The notes: generated from the sequence alone by a model not told the origin. Shown: positions 19,558 through 28,377, counted from the stretch's first letter. The stretch: 64,000 nt of DNA from Erysipelotrichales bacterium (GCA_910576855.1 CAJTJP010000002.1:62001-126000); one strand, 5' to 3'. A program made the numbers and translations.

Positions 19558-20935
19558 GACAACAGATGAACGAGTAATTCTCGGTATCAGTGATGACAGC
19601 AGAATGCTTCAAAAGGATTGGCTGTTTATTGCACGTCAGGGCAGTGTTCAAAACGGTGCCGATTATATCACAGAGGCACTGGAAAAGGGTGCAGTCGTTT
19701 TGTGGGAGGGCGTAAACAAAAAAGATTGTTATCACTGTGATAATATCATCAGAGCGCAGAGAGTAGTCTTACGTAACTACTACGGTGATCCGAGCCGTCA
19801 TCTGCGTGTTATAGGTGTTACCGGTACAAATGCGAAAACGAGCGTCAGCGATATTTTGGCGCAGCTTTTAAAAACGATGAAACAGCGCGTTATGGTTATC
19901 GGAACAGGAGCAGTACGCTTTTTGGATCGTGAGATTGCGATTGATAATACAACACCCTCTGCCTGTGTCTTGGGCTATTATTTTCATCAAGCGATGAAGT
20001 ATAATTTATCAACTGTCATTATGGAGGTTTCCTCACATGCCATCGATCAAGAGCGAATCGGCTTTATTCGCTTTGATGCTGTTATCTATACAAATATTGC
20101 CAGCGATCATTTGGATTATCATATCACAAGAACTCATTATCAATACACAAAGCTGAAGCTGCGCGGTTATCTCAAGCGCAACGGTATTTTAATTGTGAAT
20201 CATGATGATAAATCACTTCATCCCTTATATTCTTTTCATGACCATAAGGTAGTGACCGTCGGGCAGGGACAGGCGCATTTTCAAATCAGTGCAGTCGATC
20301 TTAAGGCAAGCGGTTCTTCTTTTACCTTACAGGGTGTTCCCTATGAAATGAGGCTTTTGGGCCTTCATAATGTATATAATACCGCACAGTGTCTTGTGAT
20401 TCTGCATGAAATGAATATAAAGCGGAAAACAAGGCAGGAAGCGGTAAAAAAGCTTCATCCTGTCAGCGGACGCATGGAAACTCATGAAATCAATCATCGC
20501 TATGTGATTATTGACTATGCCCATACCGCAAGCTCATTATCAACACTGTTACAGACAGTAAATCAGTTAAAAGAACGAAAAATGATCGTAATCTGCGGCT
20601 GCGGCGGCAATCGTGATCGCAGTAAGCGAAGTGAAATGGCGCAGATTGCCTCATACTACGCTGATACGGCAATTTTTACAACGGATAATCCACGTCATGA
20701 ACCTCCAAATCAAATCCTTTATGATATGATCGAAGGTCTTGAACACACTTTTGAAATATTTGAAAATCGTGCCTGCGCAATAAAATATGCAGTGAAAATT
20801 GCGCATGAGCATGATATAATAGTAATTGCGGGAAAAGGAAATGAAGCCTATCAGGTGTTTAATGATAAAAAATATCCCTTTTCTGACCTAGAAGTCTTAT
20901 ACAGGGCTTTGGAGGATAATCGATATGAATATTAG
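19511..20935 (+). CDS. murE: UDP-MurNAc-dipeptide ligase MurE
   Basis: It adds the third residue of the peptidoglycan stem. The ATP site reads GVTGTNAKTSVSD (family usually GTNGKT), the central domain has MEVSSHAIDQERI, and the C-terminal domain has DNPRHEPPNQI. DNPR is the motif linked to meso-diaminopimelate use rather than lysine, so a DAP substrate is inferred. The start is uncertain: TTG at 19511 has AAAGGTG 10 bases upstream, TTG at 19526 gives the usual short N-terminus, and GTG at 19490 is also open. All overlap the PBP gene. Confidence 0.88.
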   Translation: MAAITLAKLLRQIQIKTTDERVILGISDDSRMLQKDWLFIARQGSVQNGADYITEALEKGAVVLWEGVNKKDCYHCDNIIRAQRVVLRNYYGDPSRHLRVIGVTGTNAKTSVSDILAQLLKTMKQRVMVIGTGAVRFLDREIAIDNTTPSACVLGYYFHQAMKYNLSTVIMEVSSHAIDQERIGFIRFDAVIYTNIASDHLDYHITRTHYQYTKLKLRGYLKRNGILIVNHDDKSLHPLYSFHDHKVVTVGQGQAHFQISAVDLKASGSSFTLQGVPYEMRLLGLHNVYNTAQCLVILHEMNIKRKTRQEAVKKLHPVSGRMETHEINHRYVIIDYAHTASSLSTLLQTVNQLKERKMIVICGCGGNRDRSKRSEMAQIASYYADTAIFTTDNPRHEPPNQILYDMIEGLEHTFEIFENRACAIKYAVKIAHEHDIIVIAGKGNEAYQVFNDKKYPFSDLEVLYRALEDNRYEY

Positions 20936-21887
20936 TTATTTGATCGCTTTTACAGCGAGTTTGGTCGCAACCTTAGCGGTTATGCCGATTCTGATTCCGT
21001 TTCTACATAAAATCAAATTCGGACAGGTAGAGCGCGAGGAGGGCTTGGCATCACATAAGGCAAAGGGCGGTACCCCTACGATGGGCGGCATCGTTTTTGT
21101 GCTGATACCGGTATTGATTACTTTGGTACTGCAGCCGCAATCCTTTTTCAACACAGAGATGATGATTGTGATATTGGCGTATCTCGGCTATGCGCTGATC
21201 GGCTTTATCGATGATTTTATCATTGTGGTAAGAAAAAACAATGAAGGACTTCGCCCTGCCTATAAATTCGCATTGCAGTCGGTGTTGGCAGTTGTATTTT
21301 ATTTCATTTATCAAAGCATTGCGGAGACAACTCTGCATATCCCTGTATTAAATTTGACATGGGACTTAGGCATCTTATATTTTGGCTTGATCTTTATTAT
21401 GTTTACGGCTGAATCCAATGCGGTCAATTTTACCGATGGCTTAGACGGCTTATGTGCAGGTACCGGTTTGATTGCGATTTTCCCTTATATTATATTTGCG
21501 CTGGTACAGGAAAAAACAGAGCTCGCATTATTTCTGTTGGCGATCAGCGGTTCGCTGCTGGGATATCTGCGCTTTAATCTGCATCCGGCTCGTATTTTTA
21601 TGGGTGATACAGGCAGTCTTGCGTTAGGAGGCTTACTTGCCGCAAGCGCGATGATATTGAAACAGGAGCTGCTGCTTGTTATTATCGGCGGAGTATTCTT
21701 AGCGGAAATGCTGTCAGTCGTAATTCAGGTAGCGCATTATAAACGAACCAAAAAGCGTATTTTTAAAATGGCACCGCTGCACCATCACTTTGAAATGTGC
21801 GGTTATAAGGAAACACAGGTCGTAATTATGTTTTGGTGCGTTGGTTTGATTTGTGCCGTAATCGGCTTGATTTGTGCTTTCATTTAA
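20925..21887 (+). CDS. mraY: phospho-MurNAc-pentapeptide transferase MraY
   Basis: This 320-residue polytopic membrane enzyme moves phospho-MurNAc-pentapeptide onto undecaprenyl phosphate to form lipid I. Motifs are all present: KAKGGTPTMGG, the catalytic acidic cluster NFTDGLDGL, FMGDTGSLALGG, and the late loop HHHFEMCG. About ten membrane segments. The start overlaps the end of murE by 11 bases, so translation is coupled. murF and murD, usual neighbours, do not follow. Confidence 0.96.
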   Translation: MNISYLIAFTASLVATLAVMPILIPFLHKIKFGQVEREEGLASHKAKGGTPTMGGIVFVLIPVLITLVLQPQSFFNTEMMIVILAYLGYALIGFIDDFIIVVRKNNEGLRPAYKFALQSVLAVVFYFIYQSIAETTLHIPVLNLTWDLGILYFGLIFIMFTAESNAVNFTDGLDGLCAGTGLIAIFPYIIFALVQEKTELALFLLAISGSLLGYLRFNLHPARIFMGDTGSLALGGLLAASAMILKQELLLVIIGGVFLAEMLSVVIQVAHYKRTKKRIFKMAPLHHHFEMCGYKETQVVIMFWCVGLICAVIGLICAFI

Positions 21888-21937
21888 ACATCACAGTTTT
21901 GGATTGATATTGCGATGCAATAATAAAGGAGAATTCT

Positions 21938-22768
21938 ATGGATTTTATTGAGATATGTAAGGCAGTTATATTAGGCATTATTCAAGGTATTACCGAATGG
22001 CTTCCCATCAGTAGTACCGGACATTTGATTTTATTTGACCGGATTTGGCCTATGACCTCATCTCCGGAGTTTTTTGAAGTTTTTAAGGTAGTGATTCAGT
22101 TCGGCTCTATTTTAGCCGTTATCGTATTATATTTTCATAAGCTGAATCCGTTTTCGCCCCAAAAGAGCATCAGTGAAAAAAAGGATGCGCTTGAGCTTTG
22201 GAAAAAGGTAATCATCGGCTGTATTCCGATCGTAATCGTCGGATTGCCGTTGGATATGATTTTAGAGGATTATTTATCCGGTGAGTTTGTCATTGCGGCT
22301 ACCTTGATCATATACGGTATTGCCTTTATCGTCATTGAAAATATTGTGCATAAGCCGACTATGCGAAATCTTGAAGCATTGACCTATCGTACTGCATTTT
22401 TGATTGGCTGCTTTCAGGTCTTGGCGGCAATTCCGGGAACCTCACGAAGCGGTGCGACGATTCTCGGTGCGGTATTGTTGGGCTGTTCACGTTATGTTGC
22501 CAGTGAATTTTCGTTCTTTCTGGCAGTACCGGTCATGGCAGGTGCCAGTTCATTAAAACTGTTGAAATACTTTTTAAAGGTCGGCATGTTCACCGGCGGA
22601 GAATGGCTGCTTTTATTGATCGGTACCTTTATTTCGTTCATTGTTTCGGTATTTGCGATCAGAATGCTGCTGTCTTATATCAGAAAGCACGATTTCAAGG
22701 TATTCGGCGTTTATCGAATTATCTTGGGTATTATCGTAATACTCTATTTCGGATTTTTAGCGGGCTAA
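21938..22768 (+). CDS. uppP: undecaprenyl-diphosphate phosphatase UppP (BacA)
   Basis: This 276-residue membrane protein recycles the undecaprenyl carrier by removing one phosphate, which supplies MraY in the same operon and gives bacitracin tolerance. It has both family motifs: QGITEWLPISSTGHL near the N-terminus and PGTSRSGATI in the middle, with about eight membrane segments. AAAGGAG precedes the ATG. It is the last gene before a terminator. Confidence 0.95.
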   Translation: MDFIEICKAVILGIIQGITEWLPISSTGHLILFDRIWPMTSSPEFFEVFKVVIQFGSILAVIVLYFHKLNPFSPQKSISEKKDALELWKKVIIGCIPIVIVGLPLDMILEDYLSGEFVIAATLIIYGIAFIVIENIVHKPTMRNLEALTYRTAFLIGCFQVLAAIPGTSRSGATILGAVLLGCSRYVASEFSFFLAVPVMAGASSLKLLKYFLKVGMFTGGEWLLLLIGTFISFIVSVFAIRMLLSYIRKHDFKVFGVYRIILGIIVILYFGFLAG

Positions 22769-22782
22769 AAAGCATAGTAATC

Positions 22783-22817
22783 AAAAGAATTGTATCGGCA
22801 TATGATGCAGTTCTTTT
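22783..22817 (+). terminator. terminator of the cell-wall operon
   Basis: AAAAGAATTG (22783-22792) pairs with CAGTTCTTTT (22808-22817) with one G-U pair and runs into a T tract. Confidence 0.75.
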
Positions 22818-22894
22818 TTATTGTCTAATCAGTCCTCAATCAAAATGGAAGCATCAACATTTAATTCTGTTTCATTTTGTTTCTGTATCACTTA

Positions 22895-22923
22895 TTGACA
22901 TATAATATTATACAACGTATAAT
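22895..22923 (+). promoter_or_regulatory. consensus promoter of the padR operon
   Basis: TTGACA (22895-22900), exactly 17 bases, TATAAT (22918-22923). The leader to the padR start is only about 16 bases. Confidence 0.85.
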
Positions 22924-22929
22924 ATTATA
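22901..22929. promoter_or_regulatory. palindromic operator, probably for PadR
   Basis: TATAATATTATAC (22901-22913), AAC, GTATAATATTATA (22917-22929): perfect 13-base arms that fill the promoter spacer and cover the -10 box. Binding would block the polymerase, so autorepression by the adjacent PadR protein is likely. Confidence 0.75.
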
Positions 22930-22945
22930 AAGAGGAGGCGATGAC

Positions 22946-23272
22946 ATGGTATTTCAACTTGGTGCAGCACTGTTAGATGCACTTGTGCTGGCTGTTCTGC
23001 ATAAGGAAGCTGCCTACGGCTATAAATTAACGCAAGAAGTAAAATCGGTGCTGCAGGTATCGGAATCAACCTTGTATCCGGTACTGCGCAGGCTTACCAG
23101 AGAAGGCTGCTTGGAAACCTATGACGAGGAGCATATGGGAAGAAATCGCCGCTATTATCGGCTGACGGAAAAAGGCAAGCGTCAGTATCGCTTTTATGTT
23201 GAGGAATGGCAGGGATTCCGTGAGCAGATCGACCAAATGCTGATTGAAGGAGGGAATGAACATGAATCGTGA
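22946..23272 (+). CDS. PadR-family transcriptional regulator
   Basis: A 108-residue winged-helix repressor (LDALVLAVLHKEAAYGYKL, STLYPVLRRLTREGCLE, GRNRRYYRLTEKGK). Small PadR proteins of this type usually pair with a HAAS (DUF1700) membrane protein encoded next, exactly as here with an 11-base overlap. It probably represses its own operon via the palindrome at 22901-22929. The inducing signal is unknown. GAGGAGG precedes the ATG. Confidence 0.93.
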   Translation: MVFQLGAALLDALVLAVLHKEAAYGYKLTQEVKSVLQVSESTLYPVLRRLTREGCLETYDEEHMGRNRRYYRLTEKGKRQYRFYVEEWQGFREQIDQMLIEGGNEHES

Positions 23273-23858
23273 GGAATATACAAAGGAATTAAAAAAGCGT
23301 CTTGAAGGGTTAGACGAAAATGATATAGCGGATGCGATTGCTTATTGTGAGGAATATTTCAATGAAGCAGAGAGTGAGGAGGCCGCAATCAAGGAGCTTG
23401 GAGCACCGGCTAAGTTTGCGGCACAGCTAAAGGCAGAGGCAGTGATCAAGGAAGCAAAAGGTGAAAATCAGCGCAAACAGTCAAGCGCAATCAAATCGCT
23501 GTTTTGGATCATTATGGGTATCTGCGCATTGCCGATTGCCTTACCGCTTGCGCTGACCGCAGCGATTTTGGTGTTTGTATTCTTTATTCTGTTATTTGTG
23601 TTTATTATGCTTGCTGTGGTACTGTTTGCGACATGTATCTATACTGCGATAGCTTCCGTCATTTCGGGATTTATGAATATCACTGCACCGGCTGATTTGA
23701 TTACCCATATCGGATTTTCTTTGATTTGTATCGGTGTTGCCGGATTATGCTTCTTACTGTCATATACTTTAATAAAGAAAGCATTGCCGTTTTTCATTCA
23801 AATACTTTCATCATTTTATCATCGGCATAAGGGAGGAATAAAAAATGAAATCGTATAA
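23262..23858 (+). CDS. HAAS (DUF1700) domain membrane protein
   Basis: 198 residues. The N-terminal helical HAAS domain (MNREEYTKELKKRLEGLDE, DAIAYCEEYFNEAE, AIKELGAPAKFA) is followed by three or four membrane segments (about 85-180). HAAS proteins are thought to link a PadR regulator to the membrane. The start at 23262 follows GGAGGG inside padR. The end overlaps the DUF4097 gene by 14 bases. Confidence 0.9.
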   Translation: MNREEYTKELKKRLEGLDENDIADAIAYCEEYFNEAESEEAAIKELGAPAKFAAQLKAEAVIKEAKGENQRKQSSAIKSLFWIIMGICALPIALPLALTAAILVFVFFILLFVFIMLAVVLFATCIYTAIASVISGFMNITAPADLITHIGFSLICIGVAGLCFLLSYTLIKKALPFFIQILSSFYHRHKGGIKNEIV

Positions 23859-24672
23859 GCTATGGGCCGTATTTGCGTTGGCTTCACTGGTGTTGGGAGT
23901 TGTTTTGTGTATCTTTGGCATTACCTTAGGCGGAAAACTGCATGATTCCTTCGGTGTTCAATACGGAAAAGGCGGTTCTTTCGGAATTGGTTTTATCGAT
24001 CGTGATGATGAGGATTATCGGGAGAAAATCAAGCTGTCATCGTTTCAGAATTTAGAGATGGATATTGATTTAGGTGATATTACGATTCAGCAGGGCGATG
24101 AGCTGATGCTGTATACTGAGGACTTGGATTCCGATGATTATGAAATTATTCAGGAAGGAGATACATTGAAAATCAAATCACGTGATGACGGATTTCACTT
24201 TTTCTCCGTCGGCTTTCTGTCCCGCGATTATCATTTCACAATTACGATCCCTAAGGAAAATAGGCTGTCTGCGCTTACGGTGTATTCTGCCATGGGCGAT
24301 ATTGATGTCGATGATATCTATGCGCAGGATATCGTATTGGAACAATCCATGGGTGATGTCAGCTTAGACAATGCGCAGTATCAAACCTTGGATATAACAC
24401 AAAAAATGGGCGATGTGGATTATGAAGGTAAGGGACAGGGAAATATGACGATCGATAATTCAATGGGCGATGTTTCGGTTACGCTTCATGATTTCAATCG
24501 GTATTACAGCTATGAACTGAATGCGGCGATGGGCTCTATTAAAACTTCTGAGGAAAAGGCGGACGGTGTATCGCAAAGCATTCGCAATCATCCGAAGCAT
24601 GCAAAGTATCAGTTGGACATCGATTGCAGCATGGGAGATATCGAGCTGGAGTTTGATGATGATTTTGATTAA
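23845..24672 (+). CDS. DUF4097 beta-repeat envelope protein
   Basis: 275 residues: one N-terminal membrane anchor (about 5-27), then a region with at least five spaced copies of (S/K/A)MGD or MGS (MGDIDV, MGDVSL, MGDVDY, MGDVSV, MGDIEL). They predict stacked beta strands as in DUF4097/adhesin-like right-handed repeats. The body should lie outside the membrane. It is the third gene of the padR-HAAS-DUF4097 set, which is known to co-occur in Bacillota but whose function is not established. Confidence 0.88.
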   Translation: MKSYKLWAVFALASLVLGVVLCIFGITLGGKLHDSFGVQYGKGGSFGIGFIDRDDEDYREKIKLSSFQNLEMDIDLGDITIQQGDELMLYTEDLDSDDYEIIQEGDTLKIKSRDDGFHFFSVGFLSRDYHFTITIPKENRLSALTVYSAMGDIDVDDIYAQDIVLEQSMGDVSLDNAQYQTLDITQKMGDVDYEGKGQGNMTIDNSMGDVSVTLHDFNRYYSYELNAAMGSIKTSEEKADGVSQSIRNHPKHAKYQLDIDCSMGDIELEFDDDFD

Positions 24673-25885
24673 ACAACTGATTGAGGAAGGGTTAGCTGAA
24701 TGGCAAAGCAGTACGCAATATGATTCATTTACGAAGTGGTATGTATCGGATCAACAGCGCGACGAATATGAAAACAAGCTTGCGGCTTTTATTATCAAGC
24801 TGAATCGATTCATGGAACAGCTTCCCAATCAAAACGCTTCAAGAAAATTGTGGAAACAGAAGGCATTGACTGAAATCACCAAAATGATGCAGAGCGGCGA
24901 CAGTCATTTCTTCAGCGGCTTAAATGAAACAGAGCGAACTTTATTTCAAGACATGACAATATCCTTTCTCAGAGATGTCAGAAGCTTTGATTCTGAATTG
25001 TCCTTACAAGATACGATGCAGGCGTTACGCAATATTTGGATTTTGGCAATTCTGCAGTGCTTGTTTCATAAATACAGCGGCTATCACAAGGCAATGTTTG
25101 CCTACAGTATGCTTTATCCTTATTCCGATAATTATTTAGATGATCCCGATGTTTCAAAGGCTCATAAGATGCAGTTTAATGAATGGTTCACAAAGCGCTT
25201 AAAGGGTGCGATTACACCTAAAAATGCGCATGAGAAAAGAATTTCAAGCTTGATTGCGTTTATCGAGGAACAGTTCGATCGTAAGGAATATCCGCAGGTC
25301 TATGAAGCATTGCTGCTGATTCAATCAGCCCAGATACGCTCACTTCAACAACAGGACGGCGCTGTTTCATTAGGCGATGACAAACTGCTTGAGATTTCCT
25401 ATGAAAAGGGCGGTACCTCTGTGATTGCCGACGGTATCTTAATTGATGGATTTCTTGATGAGGAGCAGCAGCGCTTTTGTATGCGCTTTGGCTTTATGCT
25501 GCAGCTCGGTGATGATATTCAGGATGCAATCAGCGATCATATAAATGCTCATCAGACGCTGTTGTCCAATCATTCGATGCAAAATGCCGACACCCTTATC
25601 CGAAAGCTGCTGGCTTATATTCAAAGCTCCTTAAGGGGCAGTAAAGTATGCGACAGATCAGAACTGCTGCAATTTGTTGAAAAGGATTGCTTTTATTTGA
25701 TTTTTTATGCACTGTTTCAGAAACATGCGATTATGGTTTCTCAAGCATTGCGGCAAACGATTCAATACTGTCTGCCGTTATCAGCTGCTTTTTTAACCGA
25801 CTTAACGCGTCAATATGAAAATCGATACAGCGAGGATCGGCTTTGGGAATATGTCGATACACTGATCGAAAATGATGGTTATTAA
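24656..25885 (+). CDS. class I isoprenoid-synthase-like protein
   Basis: 409 residues, mostly helical. Two acid-rich motifs sit where class I prenyl/terpene synthases bind Mg-diphosphate: DNYLDDPD at 158-165 and LGDDIQDA at 284-291. Between them lies a long helical segment. No signal peptide. The start (ATG 24656 or 24659) overlaps the DUF4097 stop, so it belongs to the padR operon. Whether it makes, cleaves or only binds an isoprenoid cannot be told. Confidence 0.65.
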   Translation: MMILIKQLIEEGLAEWQSSTQYDSFTKWYVSDQQRDEYENKLAAFIIKLNRFMEQLPNQNASRKLWKQKALTEITKMMQSGDSHFFSGLNETERTLFQDMTISFLRDVRSFDSELSLQDTMQALRNIWILAILQCLFHKYSGYHKAMFAYSMLYPYSDNYLDDPDVSKAHKMQFNEWFTKRLKGAITPKNAHEKRISSLIAFIEEQFDRKEYPQVYEALLLIQSAQIRSLQQQDGAVSLGDDKLLEISYEKGGTSVIADGILIDGFLDEEQQRFCMRFGFMLQLGDDIQDAISDHINAHQTLLSNHSMQNADTLIRKLLAYIQSSLRGSKVCDRSELLQFVEKDCFYLIFYALFQKHAIMVSQALRQTIQYCLPLSAAFLTDLTRQYENRYSEDRLWEYVDTLIENDGY

Positions 25886-25907
25886 TTGAATGGAACAGGA
25901 GTATTTT

Positions 25908-26300
25908 ATGAAAAAGAAAGAAATCAGCTTACCCTTTGCCTTTTATTGGTTGATTCTGTATTTAATCGGTATCAATGCAGCTGCTGTATTTATTTCCGCC
26001 CTTCTATTCGGAGGACTTCATATGTTGAATCTGTTGGGTGGGGCAGAATTTTATATTACCTTGCTGTAGGTGCTTAATACCGCAAGCTTCGCTTTGATGT
26101 GCGATGCGTTTTATTATCGAACCAATCGTATTATGTCATGTATTCTGAGTCACGGTATTTATAATGTGTGTGATACGTTTATGATAGAACAGCTGTCAAG
26201 CGGCTTCTATCTTGCACAGGGATTCGTTATTTTAATATCGCTTGGATATGCAGCCTATTTACTGGTGAAAACAATGATAACTAAAGCGCCGTTACGATGA
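25908..26300 (+). pseudogene. CPBP-family membrane protease, deleted and stopped
   Basis: One frame runs from ATG 25908 through a TAG at 26067-26069 to 26300. It keeps CPBP motif 2 (LLFGGLHMLNL) before the stop and motif 3 (SCILSHGIYNV) after it. The first motif EExxxR and several membrane segments are missing: the N-terminal helix joins straight to AAVFISALLF. CPBP proteins are Rce1-like intramembrane peptidases. Internal deletion plus nonsense codon mark it as dead. Confidence 0.7.
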
Positions 26301-26430
26301 GGTTCGGTATGCTCCGAAATTCAAAAAAGCAGGAATTACTTGACTAAGACAATGATACGTGTTAGTATATACACGTAATAAAAAGCAACAAATAACTATG
26401 ATTTCACTATTCTGGAATTATATTTAGATG

Positions 26431-26478
26431 TTCAATGTATTATAAGTCCGGAAAGTAGTGATTTTTTTATACATTGAA
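26431..26478 (+). promoter_or_regulatory. hairpin in the cold-shock gene leader
   Basis: TTCAATGTAT (26431-26440) pairs exactly with ATACATTGAA (26469-26478), ending 36 bases before the start codon. The position suits a leader structure that changes with temperature, as known for csp mRNAs. Confidence 0.45.
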
Positions 26479-26513
26479 GGCTTCTTATTAAACACTTATA
26501 GGAGGTATTCAAA

Positions 26514-26714
26514 ATGAGTACAGGTAAAGTAAAATGGTTTAATGCCGATAAGGGCTACGGATTTATCACAGGTGAAGACGGTAAGGACATTTTCGTTCAT
26601 TACAGCGCAATCCAGTGTGATGGTTTCCGTACCTTAGAAGAAGGACAGAGCGTTAACTACGATGTAGTTGAAGGCGAGCGCGGCGAGCAAGCGGCAAACG
26701 TAACTGCAGCGTAA
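26514..26714 (+). CDS. cold-shock protein (CspA family)
   Basis: A 66-residue single cold-shock domain with both RNA-binding motifs: KGYGFIT (RNP1) and [10 protein letters not shown] (RNP2). Csp proteins bind single-stranded RNA and act as RNA chaperones during growth and cold adaptation. TAGGAGG precedes the ATG. Monocistronic with its own terminator. Which csp paralogue it is cannot be decided. Confidence 0.96.
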   Translation: MSTGKVKWFNADKGYGFITGEDGKDIFVHYSAIQCDGFRTLEEGQSVNYDVVEGERGEQAANVTAA

Positions 26715-26734
26715 TTAAAACCAAAACGAAAAAG

Positions 26735-26769
26735 ACAGAGATTTCAATCAAGAAGTCTCTGTTTTTTTT
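26735..26769 (+). terminator. terminator of the cold-shock gene
   Basis: ACAGAGA (26735-26741) pairs with TCTCTGT (26756-26762) and ends in eight T. It overlaps the end of the converging DMT gene. Confidence 0.88.
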
Positions 26770-27649
26770 ATGCTGATTTTGCATCATCGCTCTGTATTTG
26801 ATCCTGCTTGTAGATAAGAAAAAGGGCAGTGATGATAAGCGCTGCGGCAATCAGTTTATTGATACGAAAGGATTCCTGTAAGAATAGGATACCGATGATC
26901 AACGATGTGATCGGCTCCAATAAGCAATAGAATGAGGCACTGCTTCCTCCAAGCAGGCGAATGCCGATCTGCAGTAAAATAACAGCAAGAATCGCTGAGC
27001 ACAGCGCCAACAGTAATATCAGTAAATAAGCAGGCAGCGGCAATGAAAGCTGCAGCTGCGGCTGAAACAGATGAATCACTAATGTCTGTAAGGCAGTAAA
27101 GAGCGCAAGATAAAAGGATAATTGAAACGAATCTATGTGGGTAAGTCTGCGTTTATCACAATACACGATATAAAAGGCATATGTGATTGCCGAAGCGATT
27201 GCCAGCACATAACCGATCAAGCCGTTATTTCCGCTTTCTAAAAACATCAGCATTGCGATACAGGCAAGACATAAGGCAAACAGCTTGCGCTTACCGAGCG
27301 ACTCCTTAAAGAGGATAGAAGACGCAACAACGACAAATAAAGGATACATAAAATGTAATCCCGTCGCACTCCCGGTATCGATATACGCATATGATTGAAA
27401 CAACAATATCGTCGTTAAGCCGCTTCCTAAAACAGCTGCAACGGCACAATCCTTCAGCTTACTGATTGAAATACGAAGGGGAGTATGACGAAATAAACAA
27501 ACGAATCCCGATAAAATCAACGCAAACAAGGAACGATAGAAAACGGTTGTCATCGTATTAATGCCAAGGCTGTAAATACAGGTCGTAATCAACGGTGTGA
27601 TACCGAATAATATTGCGGAAGCGCATGTCGCTGTAATTCCTTTTTTCAA
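26768..27649 (-). CDS. DMT-superfamily (EamA) permease
   Basis: About 293 residues with ten predicted membrane segments in two EamA repeats. Each repeat ends in the usual small-residue-rich helix (SAILFGITPLITTC; ILAVILLQIGIRLLGGSSASFYCLLEPI). Members export amino acids or other metabolites; the substrate cannot be predicted. TTG at 27649 has AGGATG at good spacing and gives MKKGITATC; ATG 27658 and 27688 are alternatives. A second DMT gene lies at 48269-49159. Confidence 0.85.
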   Translation of the reverse strand: MKKGITATCASAILFGITPLITTCIYSLGINTMTTVFYRSLFALILSGFVCLFRHTPLRISISKLKDCAVAAVLGSGLTTILLFQSYAYIDTGSATGLHFMYPLFVVVASSILFKESLGKRKLFALCLACIAMLMFLESGNNGLIGYVLAIASAITYAFYIVYCDKRRLTHIDSFQLSFYLALFTALQTLVIHLFQPQLQLSLPLPAYLLILLLALCSAILAVILLQIGIRLLGGSSASFYCLLEPITSLIIGILFLQESFRINKLIAAALIITALFLIYKQDQIQSDDAKSA

Positions 27650-27834
27650 TATAATCATCCTATTCTCATACAAATATGATACATGCAAGTATTATAAAGG
27701 ATTTGAATATAAAATCCTATCTTTTTTATATAAATCAATCAAAAAACGCACTTAATTAAAGTGATTAAATGCGTTTAAGGAATACATACTTTACTTAGGA
27801 ATTATCAAAAACTATGTGAAATAATGAAACGATA

Positions 27835-27862
27835 TTGACTATTTTTAACAATTCATTATAAT
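27835..27862 (+). promoter_or_regulatory. promoter of the marR-ABC operon
   Basis: TTGACT (27835-27840), 16 bases, TATAAT (27857-27862). Confidence 0.75.
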
Positions 27863-27872
27863 AGTTATCACG

Positions 27873-27899
27873 TTAATTGTTAAGTAACTTAACAATTAA
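27873..27899. promoter_or_regulatory. palindromic operator, probably for the MarR protein
   Basis: TTAATTGTTAAGT, A, ACTTAACAATTAA: perfect 13-base arms at the expected transcription start. MarR-family sites are typically such AT-rich palindromes, so autorepression of the exporter operon is likely. Confidence 0.75.
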
Positions 27900-27924
27900 A
27901 CGAATTAAGGAATAGGAGAAGCAT

Positions 27925-28377
27925 ATGAATGATATAGAGAAGGCAAAGCGCTTCAGTCATTTGTTTTATATTATGCGTAAGCAGCATCTTTCTGCTCATG
28001 AAGGATCCAATCATCGATTATTCCGGATGCGTGATATGATGACCTTAGGGGCAATTCAAGCGGAAACGGATAAAAGTGAAAACGGAATGATAAAAATGAG
28101 TGATGTTTCGCATATATTTCATATTACACCGGCTGCAGTTACACAGATGGTACGTGAATATGAACGCAAGGGCTGGATCGAGCGTGTTGTTTTAGCGAGT
28201 GATCGCCGCAGTGTATATTTACAGCTTACCGATCAGGCATCAAAGCTGCTGAAACAGAATGAAGCTGAGCTTTTAGCGGGAATTGTGGATTTTATTCATT
28301 ATTTGGGAGATGAGGACAGTGATGCCCTGTTGCGCATATTAGATAAGGCAAAAGCATACGGTCCGATTATGAAATAG
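27925..28377 (+). CDS. MarR-family transcriptional regulator
   Basis: A 150-residue winged-helix protein (MSDVSHIFHITPAAVTQMVREYERKGWIERV, then SDRRSVYLQLTDQ). It stands first in an operon with two ABC exporter genes and has a 27-base palindrome between promoter and start. The usual logic is release from DNA by a toxic ligand, which then induces its exporter. TAGGAG precedes the ATG; the stop is 20 bases from the next gene. Confidence 0.92.
   Translation: MNDIEKAKRFSHLFYIMRKQHLSAHEGSNHRLFRMRDMMTLGAIQAETDKSENGMIKMSDVSHIFHITPAAVTQMVREYERKGWIERVVLASDRRSVYLQLTDQASKLLKQNEAELLAGIVDFIHYLGDEDSDALLRILDKAKAYGPIMK

Noticed and set aside
25886-26077. 63-codon frame overlapping the CPBP remnant
   Set aside because: Different frame from the motif-bearing one and without family features.
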